Assembly (NCBI RefSeq): GCF_021130785.1
Contig: NC_060213.1
Coordinates: forward strand, 118,797,001 to 118,861,000
Origin: Homalodisca vitripennis
Taxonomy: Eukaryota > Arthropoda > Insecta > Hemiptera > Cicadellidae
Direction: 5' to 3'
Length of the DNA stretch: 64,000 bases
This document shows, one piece after another, positions 24,241 to 37,825 of the stretch; position 1 is the stretch's first letter; each line of letters begins with the position of its first letter. The translations under genes and the position numbers were made by a program. The notes under the pieces were generated by a model. It worked only from the letters and a program-made list of their open reading frames with translations, had not been told where the DNA came from and did no database searches.

Positions 24241-25490
24241 GAATACTTGCCGGTGCATACCATTTTTTATCACGATCCTCTGAGATAGTTGGGGACGCTG
24301 AGTTTAAACACAAAGACGTCCACTTCGGAATTTTGCCAATCACGTTGTCGGCGATTGTGCTTGTTGTGCATAACAGTTTCAAACACGATCTCCTGAGACA
24401 GTTGGGGATGATTTTATTAAACACAACGACGTCTACTTTGTAATGTTGCTAATCAAGTTGTCGGCGATTGCGTTTGTTGTGCATAACAGTTTCAAACACG
24501 ATCTCGAAAGACAGTTGGGGATGATTAGATTAAACACAACGACGTCCAGTTTGAAAGGTTGCTAATCACGTTGTCGGCGATTGTGCTTGTTATGCATAAC
24601 AGTTTCAAACACGATCTCCTGAGACAGTTGGGTATGATTAGATTAAACACAACGACGTCCACTTTGAAAGTGTTGCTAATCACGTTGTCGGCGATTGTGC
24701 TTGTTGTGCATAAAAATCTCAAACACGATCTCCTGAGATAGTTGGAGATGATTTGATTAAAACACAACGACGTCCACTTTGAAATATTGCTAATCACGTT
24801 GTCGGCGATGTGCGTTTGTTGTGCATAACAGTTTCAAACACGATCTCGAAAGACAGTTGGGGATGATTTTATTAAACACAACGACGTCCACTTTGTAATG
24901 TTGCTAATCAAGTTGTCGGCGATTGCTTGTTGTGCATAACAGTTTCAAACACGATCTCGAAAGACAGTTGGGGATGATTAGATTGACGTCCACTTTGATG
25001 TTGATCACGTTGTCGGCGATTGTGCTTGTTGTGCATAACAGTCAAACACGATCTCCTGAGACAGTTGGGGATGATTTGATTAAACACAACGACGTCCACA
25101 TGTTGCTAATCAGGTTCTCGGCGATTGTGCTTGTTGTGCATAACAGTTTCAAATACGATCTCCTGAGACAGTTGGGTATGATTAGATTAAACACAACGAC
25201 GTCCACGAAATGTTGCTAATCACGTTGTCGGCGATTGTGCTTGTTGTGCATAACAATCTCAAACACGATTTCCTGAGATAGTTGGAGATGATTTGATTAA
25301 ACACAACAACGTCCACTTTGAAATGTTGCTAATCACGTTGTCGGCGATTGTGCTTGTTGTGCATAACAATCTCAAACACGATTTCCTGAGATAGTTGGAG
25401 ATGACTTGATTAAACACAACAAGAAATGTTGTTAATAACGTTTTCAATGAATGTGCTTGTTGTGGTATATAACAGTTTCAAACAAGAGAG
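24240..25490. repeat. Tandem array, ~113-bp unit, ten copies with subtypes
   Basis: The marker gttgtcggcgatt (or gttctcg) recurs at 24344, 24457, 24570, 24684, 24798, 24912, 25009, 25114, 25224 and 25337, with a decayed unit at about 25440. Period is 113-114 bp, except for deleted units of 97, 105 and 110 bp. Units differ in a diagnostic block: ctcgaaagacag (type A) or ctcctgagacag (type B), with a third variant carrying aatctcaaacacgat..cctgagatag (B'). The order is B A B B' A A B B B' B'. Open frames across it are periodic artefacts. Confidence 0.95.
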
Positions 25491-25825
25491 CATTAATCCT
25501 AGCCATTATATTTAAACCGTCAACTGAGAAAGTAATAATGTACAAAATATAGGCTCAAACATTTAATTGAAAGAAATTATGGATCTTTACTTTATTTTCA
25601 TTTTTTAATAACATTCAGCTTTTGTTCATTACTGATTGGTACATATTACATAATGTTAAATTCCTCCTACAATATAAAAATAATATAAGATAAAATTCAG
25701 AAACATGAAAATGTCAAATTTAAGATTTTTCATTTCAACAATATTTCTTTCTTTGTGCTTGGTCTTATTTTCAGTTGCGCCAATTCAAGTTAATATATTT
25801 GGTTAGTACTGATACATGATGTGAT

Positions 25826-25867
25826 AGTGATATCTCTGGATGGCTTCTCCACATCAGAGATATCACT
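25826..25867. repeat. Hairpin with 13-bp arms
   Basis: AGTGATATCTCTG (25826-25838) and CAGAGATATCACT (25855-25867) are exact reverse complements around a 16-base spacer. Confidence 0.8.
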
Positions 25868-28800
25868 CGTCCTGATATAATGTCTCGTTGGAACTCTGCG
25901 TAATTTCAAGTTGAGTAAACCTTATCGGTTGTCAGCTATCTGTTAAGATAAATAAAACAAATATATATAGCAACCTAGAAGAAGTACTACGAATTAATTT
26001 AAAGGGAATATATTCAGCACGCCTGTATTAGACATGTCCTACCAGAAATCATATATCACAATAAGCATTTTTCTTGAAAAGTCCCTGAATAATAACTCTA
26101 AAGAAAGTACTTAAAAACTAAAAGTAATCCAATTGAATTGAATACAGGTCACAGTGAGACTTTTCGCAACACCCAAAGACTAACAAGTGGCCATCGTCAC
26201 AGCAGAAACGATGTGGTAGAAATTATTTATTAATTTTTGGTCCAAATATCATGTAGTAAAAATTGTAATAGCCGCTTCCTGACAAGTCGCAATGGCATCA
26301 TTTTAACACTCTGATCTACATCGTTTGTATGAGAGGAGGATATAAAATTTCAGATCTCGAAACGTTGAGTTGGTTTAAGTTAGTTTAACGAAAAAAATGT
26401 TTACAAAATATTGTTTATGTTTAAAAAGACAACCTGGAGAACCAAGCACACGTGCCGCTCGAAAGAAAGAACGGCCATTGCGTTATTCGTTTCTTAAATA
26501 GCTAGATAACCAAAACTAAAGGTTTCTTTCTACTGATCAGGGTAATTATTCCATTTTATCTTATTACATGTATTCTAGTTAAGAGTAGGATTTTGGCATA
26601 GATCATTTTTACCTCTAGAAACCTGAGAATCATAAATTCCATGCCTCCAATGTTCACCTCTTTATTTATTTATTTGTTTATTCTTCAAACGGAATTACAC
26701 CAGTAGTACACATAAATAAGTTAAAAAGCGTATAAACGAATAATAGCACTAATAGTTACATATATAATTAAATAACAAACAGTGTTAAGAATAAATAATC
26801 AACAAAACAGCGAGAATAAGTAATAATTATAAGTAAGTTAACAAATAAATAATCAAGAAAAAGGTAAAAAAAACAAAAACAATAATAAATAGTTAAATTA
26901 ATATAAAAACGAGCAACAGTAATAAATGTGTAGTGTGTAATAAGAACTAAATAACACCTAAATGATAACAAATTTGACAAATAACCATATGCCAAAATAA
27001 CAATATATAACTAGAAACATGCAAGAAAAGACAAATAATCAGGAACATGCGTAAACAAAAATAATAATCAACAACATAATTGAATAATTTAAAATAAACA
27101 TAAACAAAACATCTTAAACCATCATCTTTAACCTCATTAACCTGTTTGGCTTTTCTGGTGTGAAAAGGTATGAAAAAAGATACATGTTGAGGGCCATACA
27201 TATACTTCAATGTAACCATTTGTTCACGTTGATTGAGACTGTTTGTAATTGTGAACAGTAACCTCGAATATAGGTGGATTGTTACAAATTTCTCAAGAGA
27301 GGTTTCCAAACTTCATGCATTTCAACACAATATGGAAGATGAAGAATACTTGTAAGAATATGTAGAATTGTATGCAATTAATTATCTAACTTTACTTGTT
27401 TCTAATATTTTAGAACTTCGTGTATGACGGACATCAACATGTATCAAACATGTTTGCCTTTTGTCTTCGTAATTGTATGAAATGATGCTTTATTTTCAAG
27501 TTTTACGAGATTACTTAGTACTTACGTGATTGCATTTTTATTACTCAACTATCGTTTCAGATTAAAATATTTTTCTAACATCACTAAAATCCAAATTAGT
27601 TGTCTTGATTACTGTGTTTAGTATAATAAATATAATGAAACATCTGTGTTAAAGTATTTACAAAATGACATAAAAACAGCCGATCTACAAAATTACGCGT
27701 AGTTTAAATTAAACTTTTTGTGTTAATTGTTTCGAACTTAAACGTAGACATTGGTCTGGACCCGTTTTTATTCTCTCTCCTTCCCTATATACAAGAACAT
27801 TTAAATGGTATAGTTTTATTTGTTATTAACGAGATCCTTTTTACTCACAGATATTTAACTTTTTATAGATTTAAGGTGGTTTAACATTTTTTTCAAATAG
27901 AATGTTGGTATTTTATTACCGTATGAACTTTAAAAAAACCTACTGAAAATTAATTTCTGTATACTTAACGAGTCCGCGCACCTGTACTCTAAAATTATTC
28001 AAACATTTAATCAAACACATAACACTTGGACACTATCCTCCTTCATACATTTCCTGCCTAGTTGCTCACTACCTCTTTTATCCTAAAGACACCTCATTCT
28101 TGTAGATTAATTCTCGTTTCTTTTAATTACTTTCTGACCTAATTAATAGTAAAGTACCCTTATATTCCAAGAAGGGTTGCTTTATTCATAAAAAGGAGCG
28201 GTTTTAGTTAGCCCTTTATGTTTGTATTAATAGACTTGACCACGATAAAAGCAAGTCAGTGTGAAAAACATTCTTATTTTCAAAAATTTACAATGTTTAG
28301 CTATGAAAACTTGACCGTGAATAAATCATATGAAATATAATATTTGCGTGACCTTTATTATTTAAAAACATATCCGTTCTTAAATCTAGAAGTTTCTGAG
28401 CAATTGATATCAACTGGCCGTCTTATAATGTGTTACTCTGATATTTATTCGAAAGGTGACGTTTTTACCGCCGCGATTTTATAAATTATTCAGCTTACCT
28501 TTATCCAGCTTGCCCTTTTTAATAGCACTCACAGCACAGCCATTGCCAAAGCAAGGCCATTAAATCTCAAAGCTGAAACGAGAATTCATGGAAATGCAGA
28601 ACTAGCTCTGATCTGATGACTTGTTTTTTATATTAGAAAAGCTGAGCTGTATTTTTAACATTTGGATTTTTAACAATGTTGATACTTACCAAAAGATTGT
28701 CAAGATGCCCAGCATAGCAAAAACAAGTTGGAATAAAAATACTCTAACCGATGATGGAAACGTATTTTGCTGCGTTGTAGTCACGTTATCAAGCTCATTT

Positions 28801-29244
28801 GAAATATAAGGTAAGTTATTGAATTAAATATTCTCATAAAAGTCAGAGAAATGTCAAACCACGCCTCCGAGGCCTTGAAAAACTTTTGTAACAGAGCCGA
28901 TTGTTAGCCAACAACTCGACACACTTGTTCTATCATTACATTTATCAGAGGAATTTTATATCCCAGGTCATACCATAGGGCTCTGTTCTTTTATGCCCTA
29001 TTTATAACCTTTTCCTTTACATTTTCTTCCATAAATTAATGTTATTCATGTGAGAAAGAAAAATTATCTCGTGCTTTCCTTTAATAAAATACAGATGTTA
29101 AATAAGAATTGTTTTGCTAGCCCTAGTACTAAAATAAGGTATGATCCTCAGATGACGACATTAGTTTAAGTTTATATTGTTTGAAAAATAGATTGTATTA
29201 CAATATATTTAGGTATATTCGCGTATTAAAGCAACAGAGTATCG

Positions 29245-29333
29245 ACGATGAATAGAACCGTAATGGGTGGGTAATACATCTGTGGGAATATTATCTTTAT
29301 ATTCTATAACCCGTTCCTTTTCTATTCATCGTA
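29245..29333. repeat. Small foldback (MITE-like) element
   Basis: cgatgaatagaa at about 29248 and ttctattcatcg at about 29318-29329 are inverted copies, and similarity extends further inward (..taatgggt / acccgtt..). The enclosed segment is under 100 bp and non-coding. It is short enough that chance plus AT bias remains possible. Confidence 0.4.
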
Positions 29334-29795
29334 TTTGGAACAGATGAAAACGTTCGAATTTTATTTTAGTTACAATATACTTAACAAAAACACTCCCATG
29401 GACACCCTGTGTTCACTCACATACCTAGAATAATTATATCGTTCCAAATGTCCTCTCAGGTTCTGAGTAAATTTCCTGGAATAGCAGTTTTAAAATGTTT
29501 AACAAGTTATTAAAATGAGTTTTTTTCAGACTAAATCATTTCTCCAACCATACCGGATGTAATGCTATCTGCAAAGTTCGCGTTTCGATAAGCCGATCAC
29601 AGCTTGTTATGTGACGGGGGGGGGGGGGGTTGTCGAGTTATTGTTACTGAACAATATACCTTTGTTGTAATGTAATATTCTGAAATGATATAGCCTCCTC
29701 GCCTGAGGAGTCATCTTACATACCCATGTATGTGTTATTCTTATGTATAATTCTTGCTCTTTAAGATTGGCAAAGAGTAAGCTGCAGTAAAACGT

Positions 29796-31016
29796 TTGCA
29801 GTGTATAAACTAAATCATTAAAAAAAATTTAGAGCACGACTGCATTAGTAATGTTATTAATTAATACCATTTACATAATTGAAAATTTTCACTTTCGTAA
29901 AAAAAACATACTCAACACACATTCATACCGTCAATATTAGTTTACACGATAGACTTGTCATTCAACACATTCAAAATTATGTCACCTTCCAACCAGTATT
30001 ATGTAATCGGTTAATTTAAATGTTAAAAAATACATTATATGTAATAAATATTGATATAGGGTTCTTTTTCATTACTAAGATATATTTTATGTAATACACA
30101 AATAAATCTTCACAAAAACACACACACACAAACACACACATCCACCCAAAGGGAGTTGCTATATTGGTAAAAGGATCTAAATTTGATGCTACAAAAATCT
30201 CATGTATACAAACCAGATGAAAGAACTGACCGTCATGTACTTTATTGTAAACAGTTGTTCCCGTTCTCGCAATATATTTCTTTCTTGCTTGTACAACTCG
30301 TCTACGTTTTCTCTCACAGTAGTTTTTACACTAAAAGCTGATACTTTGCTGATTTAAAGTACCACATACTAAGTGTATAAGTAGTTAACATTATTTTGTT
30401 CGATTATTGCGTTTCTACTGTAGTAAGTGGTTTAGTTACGTTTCATATTTATGCTGTTTTTTCAATGCTAGCAAATGATCACTAGATATATTTTGTGTAC
30501 TTGTTAACGCGCTATTTGCTCTTAAACACATTTCCCGCTCATGTTTTCATTCAATTATTACTGATTTTATTTCATTTGTGGATCTGTTCTTCAAAAAGGT
30601 ATTGTTTATATTTTTAATAATACAAAATATGTTGCTTTTGTTATCTAAATATGTGGAAACATCTAATGAAACAATAGGCTCACAATCAAATGTAATCAAA
30701 CAGATCCAGTTCCTATGCCTTTTAATAGGTTTTTACGGAATGTTCAATGCAAATCATAGTGTACACGAACAACAGAATTCCTACATTAAGTAACTTTATA
30801 TAATTACTTATTAAAAGATTTTCCAATTACATTTTACCTCTTTCAATTTCACTGTTAGAGAGCTTGTTAGATATTAAACTGCATTATGTCAATAACCATT
30901 AAGCAGTTTCGGAGGCGTTACGGCCATAACAATAACAGTATCCAAGCATCGACCCTGGGGAGGCCAGCTGCTCTTATGTTAGCCATTACCGTTGTTGCTA
31001 TCCGGAACAAAAGATA
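29796..31016 (+). repeat. Unclassified dispersed repeat, copy B
   Basis: Same orientation and order of blocks as copy A at 10310-11368. It begins near ctaaatcatt..aaatttagagcac (29813) and ends with the GC-richer core containing gcagtttcggaggcgttacg (30902) and gccattaccgtt (30982). It carries a (CA)n tract at about 30115-30145 that copy A lacks. The 71-codon open frame at 30578 is not conserved in copy A, so I do not call it a gene. Confidence 0.7.
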
Positions 31017-32689
31017 ATAAAGCAATTTAAAATATGTATAGTATACTTAGCAATAGGAGTACGTAACACTACTGAATGTGAAGTCTAAGATATGAATAGC
31101 TCAGCTAGCAGTTCAGTACGTAACACTACTGTATGTGAAGGCCAAGGCATGAATAACACGGTTAGCAGTAATAGCCTACTACGTAAGTTTATTGTTTGCC
31201 ACATTGCATCCCAATATAACTGAATACAAATGAATCTGATGATGTGTTGCTAGAGCACGAAAGGCCTCAGAGAAATAAAAAGTATATTTTTGGAGTGTTT
31301 GTTTTTAAGCTTAATAGTAATTCTAATAAGAAAAGAGCTTCTAGAATGTGCAAAGTACCTGTCTAAAAGTATTGATTCAAAGTAAGTATTTAAAAAATAT
31401 TAAATTTATTATAATGAAATTAATTTACCTTTCATTTTCTGGTGCCACGTTATTACGTGACAGTAATTACACACCTTGCTTAATAACATTTACTTTTAAG
31501 CCCATCACTTCAATGATAACAACATCCGGATACAGTATAGCAGATGCAAACATAGTTAGATATAAAGAGCTAGTATTCAATTATTATAAGTACATTTGAA
31601 TACATCGTACATTTTAAATTCCTGCACACTCAAATTATATTATCCACTTTTATGTTGGAGAAATTGTTTAAATAAAATTTGCATACATACAGCTACAATA
31701 ATTTTGTATTTATATTTGGGCTTTCATTAAAATATATAACCACTTAAATCTGAGTAATCCTTTATACTTATAAGATATTAATAACGAACAATATTGCTGG
31801 TATGTCTGTCCCAATAGCTCTTAATCATAAAGTTATTCTGTCACAACTTGGCAAACAATATTACTTTGTACAACTGTGGCAACAAAATATGAGTTTTCTC
31901 CTGCCCACTACATGCAATATATGATAGACAATAAAGAAGTTTTACCATCCTTGCATCTGTATTGAAAGCACAATCATATCTTACGAGGAAAGTTGTGCAG
32001 TCACGTATCAGTAAGGTTTCAATATTAAATATGCATTAATATTATATTAATATAAAAACTCGTAAAGAAAATCCAAATTTAATGTTAAGTGACTTCGGTG
32101 ACATCGTACTCTCAGTGGTACATCAGTTTTGCTATAAATCTTATCTTGCTTATCTTTTGTCTGCATCAGAAATTATCATCCGACCGCTGGTTAAAAACAA
32201 AAGTATATTCTAGGGGTAAAATTTCCTGGCCAATACACTTTTTTAGCTCCAATTTACACCTAGGATAACGAAAAACACAATGAAAATATAATTTGGAGAG
32301 AACATTAAAACCGCTATAGTATACTTACTCCCCATACAGAATGGGATCGTGAGCTCGCGCATCATTACCCATCTCAGAGAACTCTAGATTCAGCCGGTTC
32401 GAGAAACCGTATCTTATTACTCCATGACAACCATATCCAGGATTTCAGAAATGTGTTATCGTTAAAAGTTACTAAATTAGAACACTAGGTTTATAGAGCT
32501 GCAATCAACTTTTTCAGGTCTAAAGACTTAAAGTATTAGATATATTGTTAAGAAGACACAAAATATTAAACACTATTCAATGGTTGGATGAACTCGACAA
32601 TTTACTGAATTGACAGAGAACTTTTAGTCAAATGTGATTTATCTCTATCCTTAACACTTAAAGCTGTATCTGATGTCCCTCTGTGTTCC
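31017..32689. other. Gene-free stretch
   Basis: Two imperfect copies, 57 bp apart, of a segment containing acgtaacactactg, tatgtgaag and a gaatag/gaataac block lie at about 31059-31175. A B-box-like GGTTCGAGAAACC at about 32397 has no acceptable A box, so I do not call a tRNA or SINE. Nothing else can be supported. Confidence 0.45.
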
Positions 32690-33560
32690 CACTAGGACCC
32701 TTTACTCTTTCGTCTATATTTTACTGATATTGATAGAATCATAAATTCCTAGTAGCTATGTTAACAGATTACGTTAAGATCATTGAGAGAATATACGCTA
32801 GTAGTGTTGGTCAAAAAAAAATTAAAAGTTCCCTCGACAGCATTAACAATTGGTGCATTGAAAATGTCATGGATCTCAACATCTTTCAATTCTGATGTTT
32901 TGTGATTTCCTTCAAACTGGGGAACTCATGTGGCTTACGTTGATTGTACGCTCAACGATAACACCCTTAAACGTGTTGACAGTGTCAAGGACCTTGGTGT
33001 AATTATGGCACTGTTACTCTCACCAGTGGACCATGTTTATCCTGTAACTGCTCATGCTGGCTCAATTTTGGGGTTCACCTTCAGGTCTAATAGAGATATC
33101 ACATTACCCCAAACCCTTGTAAAACTTGGTCAAATCCCTTGTGCCCCCAGTTCTGGAGTACGGGTCCATCATTTGGTTATCCTATCAGCTGTACTATATT
33201 GATCAGTTATACTTGGTCTTAGGCTGGATTACATCTATTTGACTCCTCCTTTGGTGGAATTGGAGACTATGTGTAATCTTCCATCTTTGCGTCTTATACA
33301 CCTACATACCGATTTCCTAACCCTTTTGCAAACTAGTCAATGGCCATCTGAACTGCCCTGAACTCCTTAGCAATATTAACATCAACGTACCAAGGTGAAC
33401 CAGATTCATAGCCACCTTTAGAAGACGCTTACATTCCATCTGCTTCTCTTACCCTATTGGCGTTTCTCGTCTTCGGAGAACTGGAGGTGAAGTTGCAGCT
33501 CATGCTGACTTCTTTAAATAAAATTAAAAGTCTTCTAAGAATAAGATTAAATCGCTTAAG
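32690..33560 (+). pseudogene. Highly decayed LINE reverse-transcriptase fragment
   Basis: Fragments in shifting frames recall the C-terminal half of a LINE RT: a remnant of the GVPQGS region at about 32690, LTDYVKII at about 32760 in place of (Y)ADDtK, SLDSINNWC, then VDSVKDLGVIM in the open stretch 32930-33202. After a stop follow LDYIYLTPPLVELE and NININVP. The order matches the C-terminus of the LINE at 4.7 kb (KDLGVMLSP, RTAPIHDL, NSNINAPDLL), so they belong to related lineages. Many stops and shifts show that this copy is old. Confidence 0.75.
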
Positions 33561-36500
33561 AAATGGTCTCATCTTATTATAGTGTTACAGTTGGTTATAT
33601 TATGTTTATTGCATATTATTATATTTATCATCTATATTGTTACATTATTGTTATTTTTACTATTTGTGTTATTTATATATTTATCATCTGTGCTATTGTG
33701 TTATTTATTGATTTTATTTTTATTATTGCTGAGTAATTCTAGTCTTCAGTTTGATATTGTTATATATTATTTAATTTTAAATGTTTTGCCATTCACTTAT
33801 GGATATTGTGCTGTATAACGTGTAAAAGCATACATATTACTCTTAATATAATGCATTTTGCATATATATTGGGTCATTTGCTTTCTAAAAGAAAAGAAAA
33901 TTACAGTAACAACACACACATTATACGAAATATTTTTTTAAATTCTACAAGTATGTAGTTATAGAATGTTCACTTTTGAATTTTTTATATATCTTAAAAC
34001 AATATAACTGGTTAGTTTACATCGACTTATTATAGGTTAGTTTGTTTTTAGAACAATTTTATAGTTAGTTAAAATCACTAAGATGGTCATGAGAAACAAA
34101 TATGTATGCAAATAATAAATTACTATAGTATTATATATTAAAAAAGAAATTTGAATATTTAACTTAACGTAAATACTTTATTAGCTTATGAATGAGAAAC
34201 GTGTGCATAGTTGGTGACATTGGACACCAAGTCTGTACATATAGAAGTAACTCCAAATACACGCTCAACATCAATCCCGTGGCCATTTGATGATTTACCG
34301 GTTTTCCACACAAGAAATCGATATTATAATAACACATTTATTCGGTTTTGCCATCATTGGAGTTTCAAAACATCTACTAACAGTCCTTACTTCAAAAACA
34401 TATAGCCCTGCAACTGAGATTAATTACATGGCTTAGAATAACATAATTGTGATTTTATATATGAAAAATTATAATTAAAATAAAGAAAACGTGTTTTAGG
34501 CATTGTATAAGATTACTTCGTAATAAATTAATGTGTACATAATAATGTATCACATTACTTTTGATACCTCCATTATCCTTAATAATAGCAATAGTATTTT
34601 TTTAACAATATATACACACTCATATTTTATTAATAGCGTCGGAATTAAACAACCAGTGACAATTTGTGACATGCTATATTTTTATTGTATTACATGCAAA
34701 AAACTGTACAGTTTTCATCAATAATTAAAAATAATACATTTCTTGAATTTCCCTTTTTTATAAACATGTAAAAATGCATATTTTAGGCTTACAATCTTAT
34801 CTTTAAAAATTAAATATTTAACTGATTATATTAGTAGATAAAACATAATTTAATACAATGTATTATGAAAACTATTTATTAAGTAAATTTTATATTTATA
34901 TACACGCTTTGAGTAAACTCTATTGTATAACGAAGGGCCGCATTAGGGTAACATTGATCAATGATATAGAAAATTAGGAACTCACTGGTATTGGAAATAC
35001 CGCGGGGTAATAGTTTCAGTCTGGGAACTTAGTTAAAATGTAACTGAAAATCAAATCAGTAATCATTTTGATGGTTTTTACACGATACTGTTCAACGTAC
35101 AAATTTATATAACGTCCAAAAATTTAATAATATTAGAAGACATTGTTTTAAGTTTAAAATTACCTGAGAAAGGCAGTTAAAATGATCGGAGATTGGAAAT
35201 CTGTTATGGATCTTATTACTGCAGTATTAAAAGTGAGGTGTTTTACTTATTATAATAATATTGCTAAGAGTGATTATGCTTTTATACACAATTACACACC
35301 ACTTGGACATTGAGAATACTTCTGTTCATAGAGAAAAACACAAAATCCATAATTAAAGTTTATTTTCTGTACAGCTTGTAGCGATACACTTCAGAAACAA
35401 GTAATTAAGGTTCTGATCAGATATGTTACGTCAGTTAGAGTAGTGAGTGTACTTCTACAGTTAATTCCTGGACGTGGTTCTTATCTCTTTAATTTAGCGT
35501 AACTGTACCTCATTAGAACCTGGCCACTGTTGTTGTGTTTATTCTTATTGGTAATCAATGCTCTAAATCTGTGGTAGATAAAAATCCAGTATTGCATTTA
35601 TGATATAATACAACTATTTTCATTTTGTTTGCAAGATTTAATTACTTATGAACAGTTCTTCAAATGTAGAGGAATTGTTGATCTGGCGAGTTTTATTTCG
35701 GATCTCGTTAATACCTTTGTCGTTGACCATATAAAACTAAGTACATTTAAATACATACAATCTGTATATTAATTCATTTGCGGACAATCCTCTTGTGACA
35801 CAATATGCGATCAACAATAAAACCATTTTGTTACCATGGTTCTGCCTATCGCAGGAAATAGAACGTCCTATTGAATGTTCAAAATTGTAATTAAAACAAA
35901 TGTATTTTCATAAACATAAGTTTAATTCTTGTGACGCTTACTAGTAGAAGCCCTCGACCCAAGATACTCATTCTCATGTTTATTACTAAGGTTATAATTA
36001 CAAGGTTAAACACAGATAACGGCCTTAGTTACTATATCTGGAAAGGTTTAACAGAGATAAAAGGATGTGATATATGTATTTTCATTCAAGTTCCCTCTAC
36101 ATTATCCTTGTACGTAGAACATCAGTAGCCTCAGCGGTCACGCTAATGAGTTTCCCGATCCTTACACTGCTTAAGCATTGCTATTGATCCCTGAGAAATT
36201 ATCTACATATAAATGGGCCCAATTTTATCACGTGGTTTTTTAATTATTTTTTTTTAGTTATAAACCCATAACAGAGAGTTGAACTGACAAGATTTATCAC
36301 TTGAGAAAAATAAATTTTTTGAAACATTACATACACTAATACTCGTAATCTCGGTATTCTTTTCATGTAATGTTAGACACGCCTAACAATAGAACATTTA
36401 TTACTGCAAGTAACACATATATTCAAAGTTATAAGTATTGAAAACTTCACCAAAATTACGAAAATTCGGTTCGGAAAAGGGTATTTATAAGTTCAACATG

Positions 36501-37108
36501 ATTTACAATAATACTTAGGTAAAGTTTAGCTTATTCTTATCAAAGTGAAGTAGAGTGTAAATTTTAAATAGTTAAATTATCCACACCTTCTGACTTTATT
36601 CAAACTTTCTTAATGCAACTTTCCGTCCTTAACGGTTCCTTGGCCATGAATCTCTTTTTTTAATTTGTATTTTCCAGTTATTTCATAACAGTATTATTTG
36701 TTAACGATTTTACATAATTTATGGTTAAAGTAGACAGCTTAAGATTGAGCAGAATCAGACTGCCGATATTTCACTATTTATTGACAGAAACATCTGTATA
36801 ATGAATTATTTTATGCAAAACTTGTTACGGTTAATACATTTTATGTACCACATTCAGAAATTGTAATATCTTTTTAAATTGCAATCTTCGTAATGAAATT
36901 GGTTAAACAAATTTTAACGAAACAACACAAAAAATCTACTGTTCTGTGTTTACCACTTCGGTAGTTTCATCTGCCTATGGTCTCATACAAACAAATGTAT
37001 TGGACAGTTGTCTTGGCGAGTTTATACATATACAAAAATCTCGTATAACAGAGATTTTTAGAAAATATAGACTTTTTTAGATATTAGAGAAGGTTTTTGA
37101 AGATTTCT
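33561..37108. other. Gene-free AT-rich stretch
   Basis: Very AT-rich, especially 33580-33720, which is mostly t-rich trinucleotide-like sequence and creates a spurious hydrophobic open frame. I see no repeat family or gene. Confidence 0.5.
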
Positions 37109-37429
37109 CTACAAGATTCTAATATTCAAATGAGCTATTATTAGAATCACTTGCTTCTGCAGTTTGAACAATCTCAATAACTGTTTGTTAGCACAAGCAC
37201 CCCAAAATACCACTCCGTAAGTATAGCGAGGGTAAATCAAGCCATAATACGCCGTCATCAGAACATTCTTCCTGATTTTAATCTCAACATGACGGTAGAG
37301 GCCACATTCTGAGTCTGCAGGCTGCAGAGCAAAGAAAATAACTTTGAATTTTGATATGTTTGTTTCGATATTGAGGCTGTTGAACACAAATTGTTGACCT
37401 CTATAAATGTTAGCAAAAGAGTAAAACAT
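37109..37429 (-). pseudogene. LINE ORF2 C-terminal fragment, same family as the 59.5-kb LINE
   Basis: The minus-strand frame contains NVLMTAYYGLIYPRYTYGVV, matching QVLMTAYYGLIYPHLSYGLA of the ORF2 at 61-63.8 kb. Upstream, SKFKVIFFALQPADSECG matches SKFIQFSLRQTDSDCS. The 50-60 residues that separate these blocks in the full-length element are largely missing, so this copy has an internal deletion. No start, endonuclease or catalytic RT core is present. Confidence 0.85.
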
Positions 37430-37825
37430 TCCATAGACTTAGTAAGAGAACAAATGTTTGTAAAGTTTATTTACAAACCGTTTCGCAATAGAGTATTGTT
37501 ATATTGTAAAGGGACAAAGAAGGACATTAAACAATACTCGTGTTTCCCAGATCGGTGCTTGCTCCCACCCACTAACAGTGATACTTTCTATTTCAACTTT
37601 TTGCGTTTTTTAACAACTATACTTATCCTACTCATATTAGTAAACAGATATTTAATTTGAGATGAAACTGCAGGTTTTATGAGTGAAATTTGCTATTTCT
37701 CCCCTCATAACTTATAAAATTTATTCTATAGGAAGTTTACGGAAAAATTCAGTGGTAGGAAATAATAATTTTGTTAAAACTGATAATACTATAATACTTT
37801 GTATTTTATTAATTATATTTATACT
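37430..37825. other. Gene-free stretch between LINE fragment and repeat
   Basis: An 89-codon open frame on the plus strand (37391-37660) overlaps the LINE fragment and has no motif. Nothing else is supported. Confidence 0.5.

Larger units (their letters stand above)
25491..29795. other. Gene-free stretch
   Basis: No recognised gene. A long AT-rich tract at 26650-27100 made of short aat/aac words is followed by a minus-strand open frame (26947-27309) without motifs. A hairpin lies at 25826-25867. A 14-base G run lies at 29616-29629 and could be a mutational hotspot or an assembly weak point. Confidence 0.5.

Noticed and set aside
24143..25447. Several open frames on both strands in the 113-bp array
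   Set aside because: Periodic by-products of the tandem units; both strands are open at once.
12000..25490. Possible CRISPR-like arrays
   Set aside because: The repeats are head-to-tail with no unique spacers, in a eukaryotic setting with LINEs and introns.
26768..27309. Two overlapping minus-strand frames as a membrane protein gene
   Set aside because: AT-rich simple-sequence tract; no conserved motif and two frames open together.
32330..32410. tRNA or tRNA-derived SINE from a GGTTCGAGAAACC box
   Set aside because: No acceptable A box at the right distance and no cloverleaf; a B-box-like word alone is common.
33582..33818. 78-codon hydrophobic frame as a small membrane protein
   Set aside because: It arises from a T-rich simple tract where leucine/isoleucine codons are inevitable.
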